Part shown: one piece after another, positions 23,966 to 32,550 of the stretch | How positions within the stretch are numbered: position 1 is the stretch's first letter | How the letters are laid out: the number at the start of each line of letters is the position of its first letter | Source: an uncultured Sporosarcina sp. | Lineage (GTDB): Bacteria > Bacillota > Bacilli > Bacillales_A > Planococcaceae | DNA: 41,422 nt | Direction of reading: 5' to 3' | Assembly: GCA_947644645.1 (NCBI GenBank) | Contig: CANSAF010000019.1 | Location: forward strand, 1 to 41,422 | Translations under genes and position numbers: made by a program | The notes under the pieces: model-generated | The model's input: the letters and a program-made list of their open reading frames with translations, nothing else | Told to the model about the DNA's origin: nothing | The model's database searches: none

Positions 23966-24790
23966 ATGACAAATAAAGATTCTAAAGGTATGAGCCGAAG
24001 AAATTTTTTGAAAAGTAGTGGACTTGTTGCCGGAGGACTTGTAGGTGGTTCTTTATTCGGTGGTCTATTAACGAGCCAATTACAAAAAGGTGAGAAAGAT
24101 AATACGAAACAGGTAACAGCAGAACCGTCATTTGAAGCACGTACTTTCTTTAGCCGAAATGAAGACTTTGATATTTTATCTGCTGCGGTTGAAAGAATTT
24201 TCCCGGAAGATAGTCGTGGTTCAGGTGCAATTGGATTAGGTGTACCTTATTTCATCGACCGACAATTATCAGGTGACTGGGGAAGAAATGCGAACGACTA
24301 TATGCATGGTCCATTCCCAACGATTAAAAAGACAGATAGTTACCAAGAAGAAAATCGTTCAAATAATGATGTAATTAATACATCTACAGAGGTTCTTGTA
24401 CCAGCGAATACGCCTAGATATCAAACGAAAATGAACAGAGGTGTATTTTTCCTTGAAGGGTTACGTGCAATGGAGCAAACTTCTAAGGATAAATTTGGTG
24501 ATCGTTTCGTGAAATTAGAAACTGAACAACAAGACGAAGTTCTAAAAATGTTTGAAAACGGTGAAGTTCAATTCAATGGTGTAGATTCTGCAGACTTCTT
24601 TAGCCTGTTGCGTCAAACAACAATTGAAGGTGTTTATGCTGACCCAGTTTACGGCGGAAACCGCAATATGGAAGCTTGGAGAATGAAAGAATTCCCTGGA
24701 CCACGTATGGGCTTCATGAATGATATTGAAACAGAAGAATTCCTCGTAATGGAACCTGAAAGCTTACGTAATTATCAAGGACATAATTAA
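23966..24790 (+). CDS. Gluconate 2-dehydrogenase subunit 3-like protein with Tat signal peptide
   Basis: A 274-residue protein of the gluconate-2-dehydrogenase subunit-3 family, the small subunit that accompanies a GMC flavoprotein in membrane-bound dehydrogenases and helps its export. The Tat signal is plain: SRRNFLK at residues 10-16, then a glycine-rich hydrophobic core (about 20-37). The mature part contains the family stretches LSAAVERIFPEDSRGSGAIGLGVPYFIDRQL and VYADPVYGGNRNMEAWRMKEFPGPRMG. SD AAGGAGG is 8 nt before ATG. The GMC gene follows 13 nt later. Confidence 0.9.
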   Translation: MTNKDSKGMSRRNFLKSSGLVAGGLVGGSLFGGLLTSQLQKGEKDNTKQVTAEPSFEARTFFSRNEDFDILSAAVERIFPEDSRGSGAIGLGVPYFIDRQLSGDWGRNANDYMHGPFPTIKKTDSYQEENRSNNDVINTSTEVLVPANTPRYQTKMNRGVFFLEGLRAMEQTSKDKFGDRFVKLETEQQDEVLKMFENGEVQFNGVDSADFFSLLRQTTIEGVYADPVYGGNRNMEAWRMKEFPGPRMGFMNDIETEEFLVMEPESLRNYQGHN

Positions 24791-24803
24791 GGAGATGCAG
24801 TAA

Positions 24804-26543
24804 ATGGCTACAAAATTAGATAAAGTTGACGTCGTAGTTGTTGGAAGTGGTTGGGCTGGTGGAGTTGTTTCAGCTGAACTTTCTAAAGCAGGCTACAAAA
24901 TTGTTATGTTAGAGCGTGGAAAAGATCAAAAACGTTCTGATTTCATTGGTGTTAAAGACGAATTACGTTATACAAACAGACATGAAATGATTGAAAAATT
25001 AACAAATGATACAATTACTTCACGTGTATCGATTTCAGATGCTGCACTTCCTGTACGTTTACATAAAGAAATGAACGTTGGAACAGCACTTGGTGGCGGT
25101 AGTATGCACTGGGCAGGTTCTGTTTATCGTTGGCGTTCATATGACTTCGAAATTCGTTCAAAAACAGTTGAGCGCTACGGAGAGTCGAAAATTCCAGAAG
25201 GGATGCAAATCCGTGACTGGGGAATTACGTATGATGAGTTAGAGCCGTACTATGCAAAATGGGAATTAACAGCAGGGATTTCAGGTGAACCAGATCCATT
25301 AGGTGACCATCGTTCAATCGATTATCCAAACCCACCGATGTTAGCATCACCTGCTATTAAACTATTTAAAGAATCAGCGAAAAATATCGGTTTAAATCCT
25401 TACCAAATGGCATCTGGAAATATGTCACAAACATATACAAACCCGGACGGAGAAACAATGAACCAATGTATGTTCTGTGCGTTCTGTACAATGTATGGTT
25501 GTGACTTCTCATCTAAGTCAGATCCACTTGCAACGGTTCTTCCAACTGCACAAAAAACAGGGAATTGTGAAATTAGAACAGACTCACTTGTTCGTCGTGT
25601 CATCCATGAAAATGGTAAAGCGACAGGTGTTATGTATACAGATACAAAAACTGGTCAAGAATTTATCCAACCAGCTGACGTTGTTGTACTTGCGGCATTC
25701 ACATTCTCAAACAACCGTTTACTAATGTTGTCTGAAATTGGTGAAATCTATAATCCTGAAACGAGAAAAGGAACGATTGGTCGTAACTTCACTGGACAAT
25801 TCAACAGTACTTTCCTAGGTGCTCGTGGATTCTTTGAAGATAAGAAATTCAACTATTATATGGGTGCAGGTGGTCTTGGTGGTGCGTTAAGTGATTATGA
25901 CGCAGACATTTTTGATCATACAGACTTAGATTTCATCCACGGTGGTGGAATTGAGCTTCGTCAATACGGAGATGCAGCCATTAAAAATAACTTTGTTCCA
26001 AAAGGCACGCCATCTTGGGGACCTGAGTTCAAAGAGAAATCATTACATTATGCATACCGTTCGTTAATCGTTTGGTACTCTGCAGCAGTTATGCCTTGGT
26101 GGCACAACTATATGGACTTAGATCCAACTTATAAAGATGAGTTTGGCGATCCATTATTACGTATCACAAATAAAATTACAGACCAAGATCGAAATATTGC
26201 AGCATTCGGTATTGAAAAATGTGCTGAAATTATGGAAGCAATGGGTGCGGATATTATTGATAAAGATGAATTACCAGATCAATTTGACCACACTTACGAA
26301 GGCATGCACTATATCGGTGGTGTTGCAATGGGTGAAGATCCAGAAACATCTGCAGTAAATAATTACCTACAAATGTGGGAAATGGAAAACTTATTCGTTG
26401 TTGGTGGTTCAGCATTACCACACTTCAGTAGTCACCACCCAACGCCAACAATCGGTGCTTTAGCATACCGTGCAGCTGAAGGAATTGAGAAATTCTTAAA
26501 AGAAGGCGGCATGTTAGCAGAGCCGAAAAAAGTTGGTTACTAA
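24804..26543 (+). CDS. GMC-family flavoprotein oxidoreductase, Fe-S-motif type
   Basis: A 579-residue FAD enzyme of the GMC family, presumed catalytic subunit that oxidises a sugar, sugar acid or alcohol. The nucleotide motif is VVVGSGWAGGVVSAEL (about 11-26), then GGGSMHWAG (97-105). Cysteines at 222, 225, 228 and 233 (CMFCAFCTMYGC) form a cluster like that of dehydrogenases carrying a 3Fe-4S centre beside FAD. The active-site histidines are in SSHHPTPTIGALAYRAAE near the C-terminus. It lacks its own export signal, so it should hitch-hike through Tat with the subunit-3 protein. No cytochrome c subunit gene follows; an electron acceptor must be elsewhere or be quinone. Closed by a strong terminator. 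Confidence 0.92.
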   Translation: MATKLDKVDVVVVGSGWAGGVVSAELSKAGYKIVMLERGKDQKRSDFIGVKDELRYTNRHEMIEKLTNDTITSRVSISDAALPVRLHKEMNVGTALGGGSMHWAGSVYRWRSYDFEIRSKTVERYGESKIPEGMQIRDWGITYDELEPYYAKWELTAGISGEPDPLGDHRSIDYPNPPMLASPAIKLFKESAKNIGLNPYQMASGNMSQTYTNPDGETMNQCMFCAFCTMYGCDFSSKSDPLATVLPTAQKTGNCEIRTDSLVRRVIHENGKATGVMYTDTKTGQEFIQPADVVVLAAFTFSNNRLLMLSEIGEIYNPETRKGTIGRNFTGQFNSTFLGARGFFEDKKFNYYMGAGGLGGALSDYDADIFDHTDLDFIHGGGIELRQYGDAAIKNNFVPKGTPSWGPEFKEKSLHYAYRSLIVWYSAAVMPWWHNYMDLDPTYKDEFGDPLLRITNKITDQDRNIAAFGIEKCAEIMEAMGADIIDKDELPDQFDHTYEGMHYIGGVAMGEDPETSAVNNYLQMWEMENLFVVGGSALPHFSSHHPTPTIGALAYRAAEGIEKFLKEGGMLAEPKKVGY

Positions 26544-26560
26544 TCGTAACGAATAAACTT

Positions 26561-26604
26561 AAGTTGTCCGGAAAGTTATAAGACTTTCTGGGCAGCTTTT
26601 TTTA
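26561..26604 (+). terminator. Rho-independent terminator of the tat/GMC operon
   Basis: A 16-bp stem (AAGTTGTCCGGAAAGT / ACTTTCTGGGCAGCTT) has only G-T wobbles as departures and a 6-nt loop. TTTTTTT follows. Confidence 0.85.
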
Positions 26605-26764
26605 CTATGTAAATATTGCGAAATGAGCCGTGATTCTTTTTTTATCCCCACTATTATTTCAGACTATTTTATAGTATACTAATAATTGAAATCATTCAAT
26701 CTTAAGGGGATGGGTTTCAAATTTAGTTATATGATAATATTATTTGTAAGGGGACACGGACATC

Positions 26765-27838
26765 ATGACAGAACAAAAAATTAAAGTTGAATTAGCAACA
26801 ACACAAAAAGAAAAACCAGCTGCAAAAGAGCTACAGTTCGGAAAAGTATTTACAGATCATATGTTCATTGCCGATTATTCGGAAGACAAGGGATGGTTTG
26901 ATCACCGCGTCGTACCTTATGAGCCATTAACATTAGATCCGGCAGCCATTATTTTTCACTACGGACAAACTGTTTTTGAAGGATTAAAAGCGTATTTAGG
27001 GGAAGATGGTACAATCCGCTTATTCCGTCCTGAGCAAAATATGCGTAGAATGAACCAATCAAGTACGCGTTTATGTATGCCACAAATTGATGAGGAAATG
27101 GCATTAGAAGCACTAAAACAATTACTGAAGGTCGATAAAGATTGGATTCCTGGTGAAGCAGGGACTTCCCTTTATATTCGTCCATTTATGATTGCAACAG
27201 AACCTTATTTAGGGGTAGCACCATCGACAAAATATCGTTTTATGATTATTTTATCACCAGTCGGTTCTTATTATAAAGAAGGTATTCACCCTGTAAAAAT
27301 TTTAGTTGAGAATGAATATGTTCGTGCAGTTTCAGGTGGTACGGGAACAGCAAAAACAGCGGGGAATTATGCAGCGAGTTTAAAAGCACAAGAAATTGCA
27401 GATGCAAAAGGGTATTCACAAGTCCTTTGGTTAGACGGTGTGGAGAAGAAATACATAGAAGAAGTCGGCAGTATGAACGTCTTTTTCAAAATTAACGGTG
27501 AAGTCGTCACACCTGCATTAAATGGCAGTATTTTAGAAGGTATTACAAGAAAATCAATTATTGAAATGCTAAAATACTGGGGTGTACCAGTTATTGAGCG
27601 TAGAGTGTCAATGGAAGAGTTAAAAGAAGCACATGCAACAGGAGATTTAGAAGAAGCTTTTGGAACAGGCACAGCGGCAGTTATTTCGCCAATTGGTGAA
27701 TTTAATTGGCAAGATGAGAAATTTATTGTCAATGAAGGAAAAACCGGTGAATTATCAAAACGCCTTTATGATACATTAACAGGTATTCAAACAGGCGCAG
27801 TTGAAGATCCATTTCATTGGATTGTCACGATTGATTAA
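26765..27838 (+). CDS. ilvE: Branched-chain amino-acid aminotransferase
   Basis: A 357-residue class IV PLP aminotransferase interconverting Leu, Ile and Val with their 2-oxo acids. The PLP lysine is Lys197 in GGTGTAKTAGNYAAS (191-205), and the family motifs EEVGSMNVFF and LEGITRKSIIEML follow. The N-terminal AIIFHYGQTVFEGLKAY is also standard. Length is normal for the eukaryote-like BCAT branch. ATG has GGGGA at about 10-12 nt. It stands alone with a terminator on each side. The 160-nt upstream stretch has no T-box or other element that I can identify. Confidence 0.93.
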   Translation: MTEQKIKVELATTQKEKPAAKELQFGKVFTDHMFIADYSEDKGWFDHRVVPYEPLTLDPAAIIFHYGQTVFEGLKAYLGEDGTIRLFRPEQNMRRMNQSSTRLCMPQIDEEMALEALKQLLKVDKDWIPGEAGTSLYIRPFMIATEPYLGVAPSTKYRFMIILSPVGSYYKEGIHPVKILVENEYVRAVSGGTGTAKTAGNYAASLKAQEIADAKGYSQVLWLDGVEKKYIEEVGSMNVFFKINGEVVTPALNGSILEGITRKSIIEMLKYWGVPVIERRVSMEELKEAHATGDLEEAFGTGTAAVISPIGEFNWQDEKFIVNEGKTGELSKRLYDTLTGIQTGAVEDPFHWIVTID

Positions 27839-27845
27839 ATAAATA

Positions 27846-27888
27846 AAAGTGGAAGAGTGACTGGGATTTAAGCACTCTTCTACTTTTT
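27846..27888 (+). terminator. Rho-independent terminator
   Basis: A 14-bp stem (AAGTGGAAGAGTG / CACTCTTCTACTT) has one mismatch and a 13-nt loop, then TTTTTTG. It lies just after ilvE. Confidence 0.85.
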
Positions 27889-27905
27889 TGTAATGGAGGG
27901 ATTTT

Positions 27906-29042
27906 TTGAAAAAGAATAAAATAATTGCATATATTCCAGGGGTTCTTCTTTGTATCGGCGTTATTTTAATCGGAATTTATCTTGCGGATTTACTCGGACT
28001 ACTTTTAATTGAACTAGATATTTTACCGGCTGGCAGTGCAAGTCCAATTTCAGGAATATTTGTTGCGATATTATTGGGGATTTTAGTTCGTAATACAATT
28101 GGTGTTAGTGAAGTTTTTATGAGTGGCGTTCAATATTCTTTGAAATATTTGCTTCGCGCTGGAATTATTTTACTTGGATTAAGACTGAGTTTAGCGGAAG
28201 CACTTAAATTAGGTGCTTGGGGATTGCCACTCATTATTATTTGTATTAGTTCAGGGCTTGCGGTGACTTTATATTTCACGAAAAAAATGAATCAATCGAG
28301 AAGACTTGGGACGTTAATTGCCTGTGGTACGGGGATCTGTGGCGTTACTGCCATTATGGCAACGGCCCCTGTTGTGAAAGCGAAAGACGATGAAATTTCA
28401 TATGCAGTCGCAAATATTACGATTTTTGGACTTGTAAGTATGTTGTTTTATCCGTATTTAGCCAATGTATTTTTTGCAGATGCCCCTGTAAAAGCGGGTC
28501 TGTTTTTAGGAACGGCAATTCACGATACGGCACAAGTCACGGGTGCGGCGTTAATTTACAATCAAATGTATGATATGGAAAAAGTTGTGGATGTTGCCAC
28601 TGTCACAAAATTAACGAGAAATTTATTTATTATTGCAGTCATTCCATTTATTTCTTATTTATTTTATAAAAATAATCAAACATCAGATACGAAAATTGCA
28701 GAAAATATTCCTAAATGGCATCAACTTGTTCCTTTATTTGTCATCGGTTTTTTATTCCTTGCTTTGTTAAGAACAATCGGAGATTTAATGATTAGAAAAG
28801 GCTATTCGGCATTTGGTGTTTTAAATATGTCAGCTTGGGAAAGTTTTTATACTTCGCTTAGCTCTTTTGGTTCAACGTATTTACTCGGTGCTGCTATGGC
28901 GGGAGTTGGTTTATCGACGAATTTGAAAATGTTTAAAGGATTAGGTTTTAAACCTTTTTTAATTGGACTTATTGCCGCGTTCTCAGTCAGCTTAGTTAGT
29001 TTTATTTTAATTTCTTTATTTGGTGGTTTTATCACACTCTAA
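27906..29042 (+). CDS. YeiH-family putative sulfate/anion exporter
   Basis: A 378-residue membrane protein with about ten helices of the YeiH/Cons_hypoth698 family, annotated as putative sulfate exporters on limited evidence. Signatures are ASPISGIFVAILLGILVRNTIG, LRAGIILLGLRLSLAEALKLG, ACGTGICGVTAIMATAPVVKA (about 139-159) and GTAIHDTAQVTGAALIY. TTG start with GGAGGG at 6 nt. Monocistronic; the YhcN-type lipoprotein gene follows 62 nt later with its own SD. Confidence 0.9.
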   Translation: MKKNKIIAYIPGVLLCIGVILIGIYLADLLGLLLIELDILPAGSASPISGIFVAILLGILVRNTIGVSEVFMSGVQYSLKYLLRAGIILLGLRLSLAEALKLGAWGLPLIIICISSGLAVTLYFTKKMNQSRRLGTLIACGTGICGVTAIMATAPVVKAKDDEISYAVANITIFGLVSMLFYPYLANVFFADAPVKAGLFLGTAIHDTAQVTGAALIYNQMYDMEKVVDVATVTKLTRNLFIIAVIPFISYLFYKNNQTSDTKIAENIPKWHQLVPLFVIGFLFLALLRTIGDLMIRKGYSAFGVLNMSAWESFYTSLSSFGSTYLLGAAMAGVGLSTNLKMFKGLGFKPFLIGLIAAFSVSLVSFILISLFGGFITL

Positions 29043-29104
29043 ATCGGGATAAATTCCTTTTTTCGGGTCATACTGTAAATGACTTTTAGAAAAGGAGGGA
29101 TTTC

Positions 29105-29659
29105 GTGAAGAAAATTAAGTTCATCGCTCTTGCGGTTCTTATGATGTCTGTGTTAGCTGCTTGTGGAACAAATAAGAACACAACGAAAGACAATGTCGAT
29201 GACAATCGCGCGGTAGAAAATGAGAAAACTACTGAAAATCGTGACGAGGCGGATGACGGTCTCGCGGATGGACTCGATAATGGCGTCGATCATAATGGTG
29301 AATCGCGTTTAGATCATGCAGAAGATGCGGCGGATAAAGTAGCGGAACTTGATGAAGTCGATAATGCAACGGTTATCATTACCGATAATAATGCGTATGT
29401 TGCGGTAATGATGAAGAATGAAGCGGATGGCGATAACGCTTCTGGTGAAGAAGAACTCTCCAAAGAATTGGAAGATAAAATCGCCGATAAAGTTCGAGAA
29501 GTTAAAGGTGATGTGAAAAATGTTTATGTTTCACTGAACCCAGACTTTGGTGAACGAATGCGCGGTTATGGTGAACGGATTAACGAAGGTGAACCAATTG
29601 AAGGATTCTTTGATGAGTTCAGCGAAGCAGTTCGTAATGTGTTCCCTGATGCTAGGTGA
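29105..29659 (+). CDS. YhcN/YlaJ-family sporulation lipoprotein
   Basis: A 184-residue lipoprotein: signal peptide and lipobox LAAC (Cys20), then an acidic Asp/Asn/Glu-rich linker (about 22-75) and the YhcN/YlaJ domain (about 76-184) beginning HAEDAADKVAELDEVDNATVIITDNNAYVAV. Members are inner spore membrane lipoproteins affecting germination or cortex. GTG start with AAAAGGAGGG. I could not see a convincing sigma-F/G promoter in the short upstream gap. A bidirectional terminator lies directly after the stop. Confidence 0.85.
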   Translation: MKKIKFIALAVLMMSVLAACGTNKNTTKDNVDDNRAVENEKTTENRDEADDGLADGLDNGVDHNGESRLDHAEDAADKVAELDEVDNATVIITDNNAYVAVMMKNEADGDNASGEEELSKELEDKIADKVREVKGDVKNVYVSLNPDFGERMRGYGERINEGEPIEGFFDEFSEAVRNVFPDAR

Positions 29660-29705
29660 AAAAATGACCCCAAAGCCTAACCGAAGGCATTGGGGTCATT
29701 TTTAT
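29660..29705. terminator. Bidirectional rho-independent terminator
   Basis: A stem of about 17 bp (AAATGACCCCAA-GCCT / AGGC-TTGGGGTCATTT) is bordered by A and T tracts on both sides. It is shared by the convergent lipoprotein and aldo/keto reductase genes. Confidence 0.88.
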
Positions 29706-29750
29706 CGTGTGATGGTAATTTACTAAAATATGTTAAATTCATGCAGCATA

Positions 29751-30653
29751 CTATAATCGATGTTCCGCATATAAATGCTTTTCCGTCAATCTTTGTAGTT
29801 TTTCGATCGTTTCGAAAGAAGCACCTTTTTCATAAGCAATAATGGAATCGAGGAGTTGCGTCTGAGAATTCGCGCCGACCAATGCAGAAGCGATACTTTG
29901 TTCGCGTAAGACGAAATGAATCGCCGCTGCGTGCAAATCATCGATGTCCTTGTGTAAAGTTTCAATCGTTTTCAATAAATCTTGTTCACCATATGCAGCA
30001 AAACCTTTTGCTGCTTTTTCTCGTTTCGTACCGTCAACCGTTAAAAAGCCTTTCGCGATTGTTCCGCGTGTAATGATTGAGGCATTTTGTTGTTCAATCA
30101 TTGGAAACCATTCTTCAGGTCGTCGGTCAAGTGCACTATATTGCATCATAACGGAAACTGCTGACCCATTTTTTAAGAACCTATCGATGACTGTCGGACG
30201 AATAGATGAAATGCCGTATTGTAAAATAAGACCTTCTTTTTTTAAGCTTTCAAATGCATCAATCGTTTCTAAAACATCATCTTCCATCGTTCCACCATGC
30301 AATTGATAAAGGTCAATATAATCAGTCCCGAGCCTTTGTAAACTATTTTTAACGGCTTCCATAATATGTTTTTTTGAAGGATTCCACGACCAAGTTTTCC
30401 CGTCAGGATTTAATTGATTGCCTACTTTTGTGGCAAGTACAATCTCTTTTCTACGTCCTTTTAATAAATGAGCCATCATTTCTTCGTTTTGTCCACCAGC
30501 ATATAAATCTGCCGTATCAAAAAAGTTCATGCCTGCGTGAAGTGCTGTATCAAAAATCTTTTCTGCTTCACGTACTTCATTTGGTAATGACATTGCGCCA
30601 AAACCGAGTTCAGAGATAAAAATACCACTTTTCCCTAATTCTCTCTTCTTCAT
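29751..30653 (-). CDS. Aldo/keto reductase
   Basis: A 300-residue NADPH-dependent aldo/keto reductase (YdjG/YghZ-like branch), TIM barrel. It has FFDTADLYAGGQNE (catalytic Asp and Tyr, about 44-57), the catalytic Lys in LATKVGNQ near 76, and YQLHGG with the catalytic His near 118-123. The usual N-terminus MKKRELGKSG is at ATG 30653 with an AAGGCGGTGG SD. Eight upstream in-frame residues to ATG 30677 are probably not translated. It probably reduces aldehydes or ketones, and is divergent from nudF. Confidence 0.92.
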   Translation of the reverse strand: MKKRELGKSGIFISELGFGAMSLPNEVREAEKIFDTALHAGMNFFDTADLYAGGQNEEMMAHLLKGRRKEIVLATKVGNQLNPDGKTWSWNPSKKHIMEAVKNSLQRLGTDYIDLYQLHGGTMEDDVLETIDAFESLKKEGLILQYGISSIRPTVIDRFLKNGSAVSVMMQYSALDRRPEEWFPMIEQQNASIITRGTIAKGFLTVDGTKREKAAKGFAAYGEQDLLKTIETLHKDIDDLHAAAIHFVLREQSIASALVGANSQTQLLDSIIAYEKGASFETIEKLQRLTEKHLYAEHRL

Positions 30654-30735
30654 TACGCCACCGCCTTTTTTATTCATGTTACAATGAAAAAATACGAAAT
30701 GCTACTGCAAAAGGTTAAGAAGGGAAGGAAAACAC

Positions 30736-31281
30736 ATGTCAAAATATGAAGAGAAAACATTAGAAACGAAACCCATTTTCAATGGGAGAATTATTGCACT
30801 ACAAGTCGATGATGTGGTATTGCCTGATGGTCAACAAGCTAAACGAGAAATTGTGAAACATCCCGGGGCAGTTGCGTTAATTCCTGTGACTGTTGAAGGG
30901 AAAATCATCCTTGTACGACAATTTCGAAAAGCTTTAGAAAGAACAATTATTGAAATTCCAGCGGGGCGAATTGAGCCAGGAGAAGATCCAAAGTTAACGG
31001 CAATTCGAGAGTTAGAAGAAGAAACTGGGCTTGGCACGAAAGAGATTACTTATTTACAAACCTTTGCAACCTCGCCAGGTTTTGCGGATGAAATCATTCA
31101 TTTATATGTAGCGAAAGAACTCTATCCGATTGACAATCCCGCTGAAGGTGATGAAGATGAATTTATTGACGTACTTGAAGTAACCATTGAAGAAGCGGAA
31201 AAAATGGTTGCAAAAGGCGAGATTTATGATGCGAAAACTGCATTTGCCGTCTTATATGCGAAACATGAATTGAAAAACTGA
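30736..31281 (+). CDS. nudF: ADP-ribose pyrophosphatase NudF
   Basis: A 181-residue Nudix hydrolase that cleaves ADP-ribose to AMP and ribose 5-phosphate. The Nudix box runs from Gly77 to Leu99 (GRIEPGEDPKL..RELEEETGL), matching G-x5-E-x7-R-E-U-x-E-E-x-G-U exactly. An upstream stretch, REIVKHPGAVALIPV, and downstream FATSPGFADEIIHLYVA are typical NudF. It starts the block nudF / membrane protein / fur / xerD seen in Bacillus. GGGAAGG SD upstream. Confidence 0.94.
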   Translation: MSKYEEKTLETKPIFNGRIIALQVDDVVLPDGQQAKREIVKHPGAVALIPVTVEGKIILVRQFRKALERTIIEIPAGRIEPGEDPKLTAIRELEEETGLGTKEITYLQTFATSPGFADEIIHLYVAKELYPIDNPAEGDEDEFIDVLEVTIEEAEKMVAKGEIYDAKTAFAVLYAKHELKN

Positions 31282-31336
31282 AAATAATTTTGAGTGGACG
31301 AGCATAAGCTGTACAAGATGGAAGGAGGTGCAGCGA

Positions 31337-31852
31337 GTGACTCGTTCTTTATCATTTCCGTATTTATTTATTATTTTAGCTGTTAGTTATTTGGGTGGAA
31401 CTTTATTGTTTAGAGAGTTACCAGAAGCATCTATTGCGAAGATTTTACTCGTTTTTGATGCACGAGTGGTCAAAGGAAGTGAAGCAAATTTATTTTTGCC
31501 AGCCATAATCGTTATGTTATTTTTCGGTTTTGCTTTATTATTTGCGCGTTTTACATATAGCCGTTTTTTTGTTGTCATTGTCGCGGCAGTAAAATGCGTG
31601 CTATTTGGCATTTCTTCTGCTTATTTATTAGCAAAAGGTTTAAAAGTATATGAGTATGCGATTTGGTGGTTTCCGTTTCAATTAATCTTGTGTTTTGTAT
31701 TGTTATTGTTTGCATCTGTTTTAACACCACCTTTTTTTCTCAAGACAATGGGGAAAAAAGAACGTAATAATCGAACATTACTTGTGCTACTAATTTTGGC
31801 AAGTTTTATTGTGATAGTCGAAAATCTTTTATTCTATTTTTGGATTCAATGA
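31337..31852 (+). CDS. Membrane protein in the spoIIM position, possibly divergent SpoIIM
   Basis: A 171-residue membrane protein with five predicted helices (about 8-24, 52-72, 78-99, 109-135 and 145-168). In B. subtilis the gene between nudF and fur includes spoIIM, a five-helix engulfment protein. Topology and features such as a helix resembling the SpoIIM segment with Val/Gly-rich KCVLFGISSAYLLAKG agree, but overall residue similarity is weak and the protein is about 40 residues shorter. Position is the main support for the SpoIIM idea. Start GTG 31337 has GAAGGAGG at 8-nt spacing; the GTG at 31328 overlaps that SD. Confidence 0.5.
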   Translation: MTRSLSFPYLFIILAVSYLGGTLLFRELPEASIAKILLVFDARVVKGSEANLFLPAIIVMLFFGFALLFARFTYSRFFVVIVAAVKCVLFGISSAYLLAKGLKVYEYAIWWFPFQLILCFVLLLFASVLTPPFFLKTMGKKERNNRTLLVLLILASFIVIVENLLFYFWIQ

Positions 31853-31878
31853 TTTTCTAGTGACTTGTTCCCTTTCAG

Positions 31879-31908
31879 TTGTTTTCTTTAAAGCTTCTTT
31901 GGTATAAT
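31879..31908 (+). promoter_or_regulatory. Candidate sigma-A promoter of fur
   Basis: TTGTTT (31879-31884), 18-nt spacer and a perfect TATAAT (31903-31908) lie 27 nt before the fur ATG. I checked for a PerR/Fur operator across the -10 (GTATAATGGTATAC) and found only a weak match. Confidence 0.45.
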
Positions 31909-31934
31909 GGTATACAGTTTGAGGGGGGCATCTT

Positions 31935-32387
31935 ATGAAAAGCCGAATCGATCGAATAAAGAAACAGCTGCACGCGGCCAGCTATAAATTGACACCGCAA
32001 CGCGAAGCAACGGTTTTGGTCCTCCTTGAGCACGAGGCGGACCACTTAAGTGCAGAAGATGTTTTTTTACTCGTTAAAGAGAAATCACCAGACATCGGTC
32101 TGGCAACTGTATACCGAACGTTAGAACTATTAACTGACTTAAAAGTCGTCGATAAAATTAATTTTGGAGATGGTGTCGCACGTTTTGACCTTCGAAAAGA
32201 AGGGGCAGATCATTTTCATCACCATTTAATTTGTATCGAATGTGGAAAAGTGGAAGAAGTGCAAGAAGATCTTCTCGGCGATGTTGAAAAAATCGTAGAA
32301 AGTAGATGGGATTTTACGATTAAAGATCACTGGCTTACATTTCATGGGATTTGCCGGGATTGTAAGATAGAAGAGCGTGAAGCGTAA
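31935..32387 (+). CDS. fur: Ferric uptake regulator Fur
   Basis: A 150-residue iron-responsive repressor. The winged helix is at about 10-80 (YKLTPQREATV, AEDVFLLVKEK and IGLATVYRTLELL), followed by a His-rich metal site HFHHHLICIECG (Cys100, Cys103) and the C-terminal CRDC (Cys140, Cys143), the structural Zn ligands. It is very close to B. subtilis Fur along its length from memory. ATG 31935 follows GAGGGGGG. It controls iron acquisition genes elsewhere. Confidence 0.96.
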   Translation: MKSRIDRIKKQLHAASYKLTPQREATVLVLLEHEADHLSAEDVFLLVKEKSPDIGLATVYRTLELLTDLKVVDKINFGDGVARFDLRKEGADHFHHHLICIECGKVEEVQEDLLGDVEKIVESRWDFTIKDHWLTFHGICRDCKIEEREA

Positions 32388-32411
32388 TTTTGAAGAAGGG
32401 GGGATGGCCAT

Positions 32412-32501
32412 GTGCTATCTCCCTTTGTCGTTATTAGAAAGATTAGCTTTCTGAATGAAGCTTTATTTGGAAAAAGTGAATGGAAAGAACCTGCTGAATA
32501 A
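32412..32501 (+). CDS. Possible 29-residue small protein between fur and xerD
   Basis: GTG 32412 has a strong GGGGGGA SD at about 7 nt. The frame encodes a 29-residue peptide, MLSPFVVIRKISFLNEALFG then KSEWKEPAE. B. subtilis has a short gene (yqzK) at this site; similarity to it is not evident. Another peptide in a different frame (MAMCYLPLSLLERLAF) shares the SD. Codon choice fits but length is too short to judge. It could be a small translated leader or the relic of yqzK. Confidence 0.3.
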   Translation: MLSPFVVIRKISFLNEALFGKSEWKEPAE

Positions 32502-32550
32502 TCACAGAAATCTTCAGTTATGGATTGAAACTTTTTAAGGAGGGAATGGA

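Noticed and set aside
26604-26764. T-box or CodY site before ilvE
   Set aside because: No T-box sequence or anti-terminator hairpin and no AATTTTCWGAAAATT-like site could be found in the 160 nt.
31900-31918. Possible PerR/Fur operator over the fur -10 region
   Set aside because: The partial dyad GTATAATGGTATAC fits the TTATAATnATTATAA consensus poorly on the right half.
32458-32541. Frame MKLYLEKVNGKNLL between fur and xerD
   Set aside because: No SD precedes it and it overlaps the better-supported 29-codon frame.
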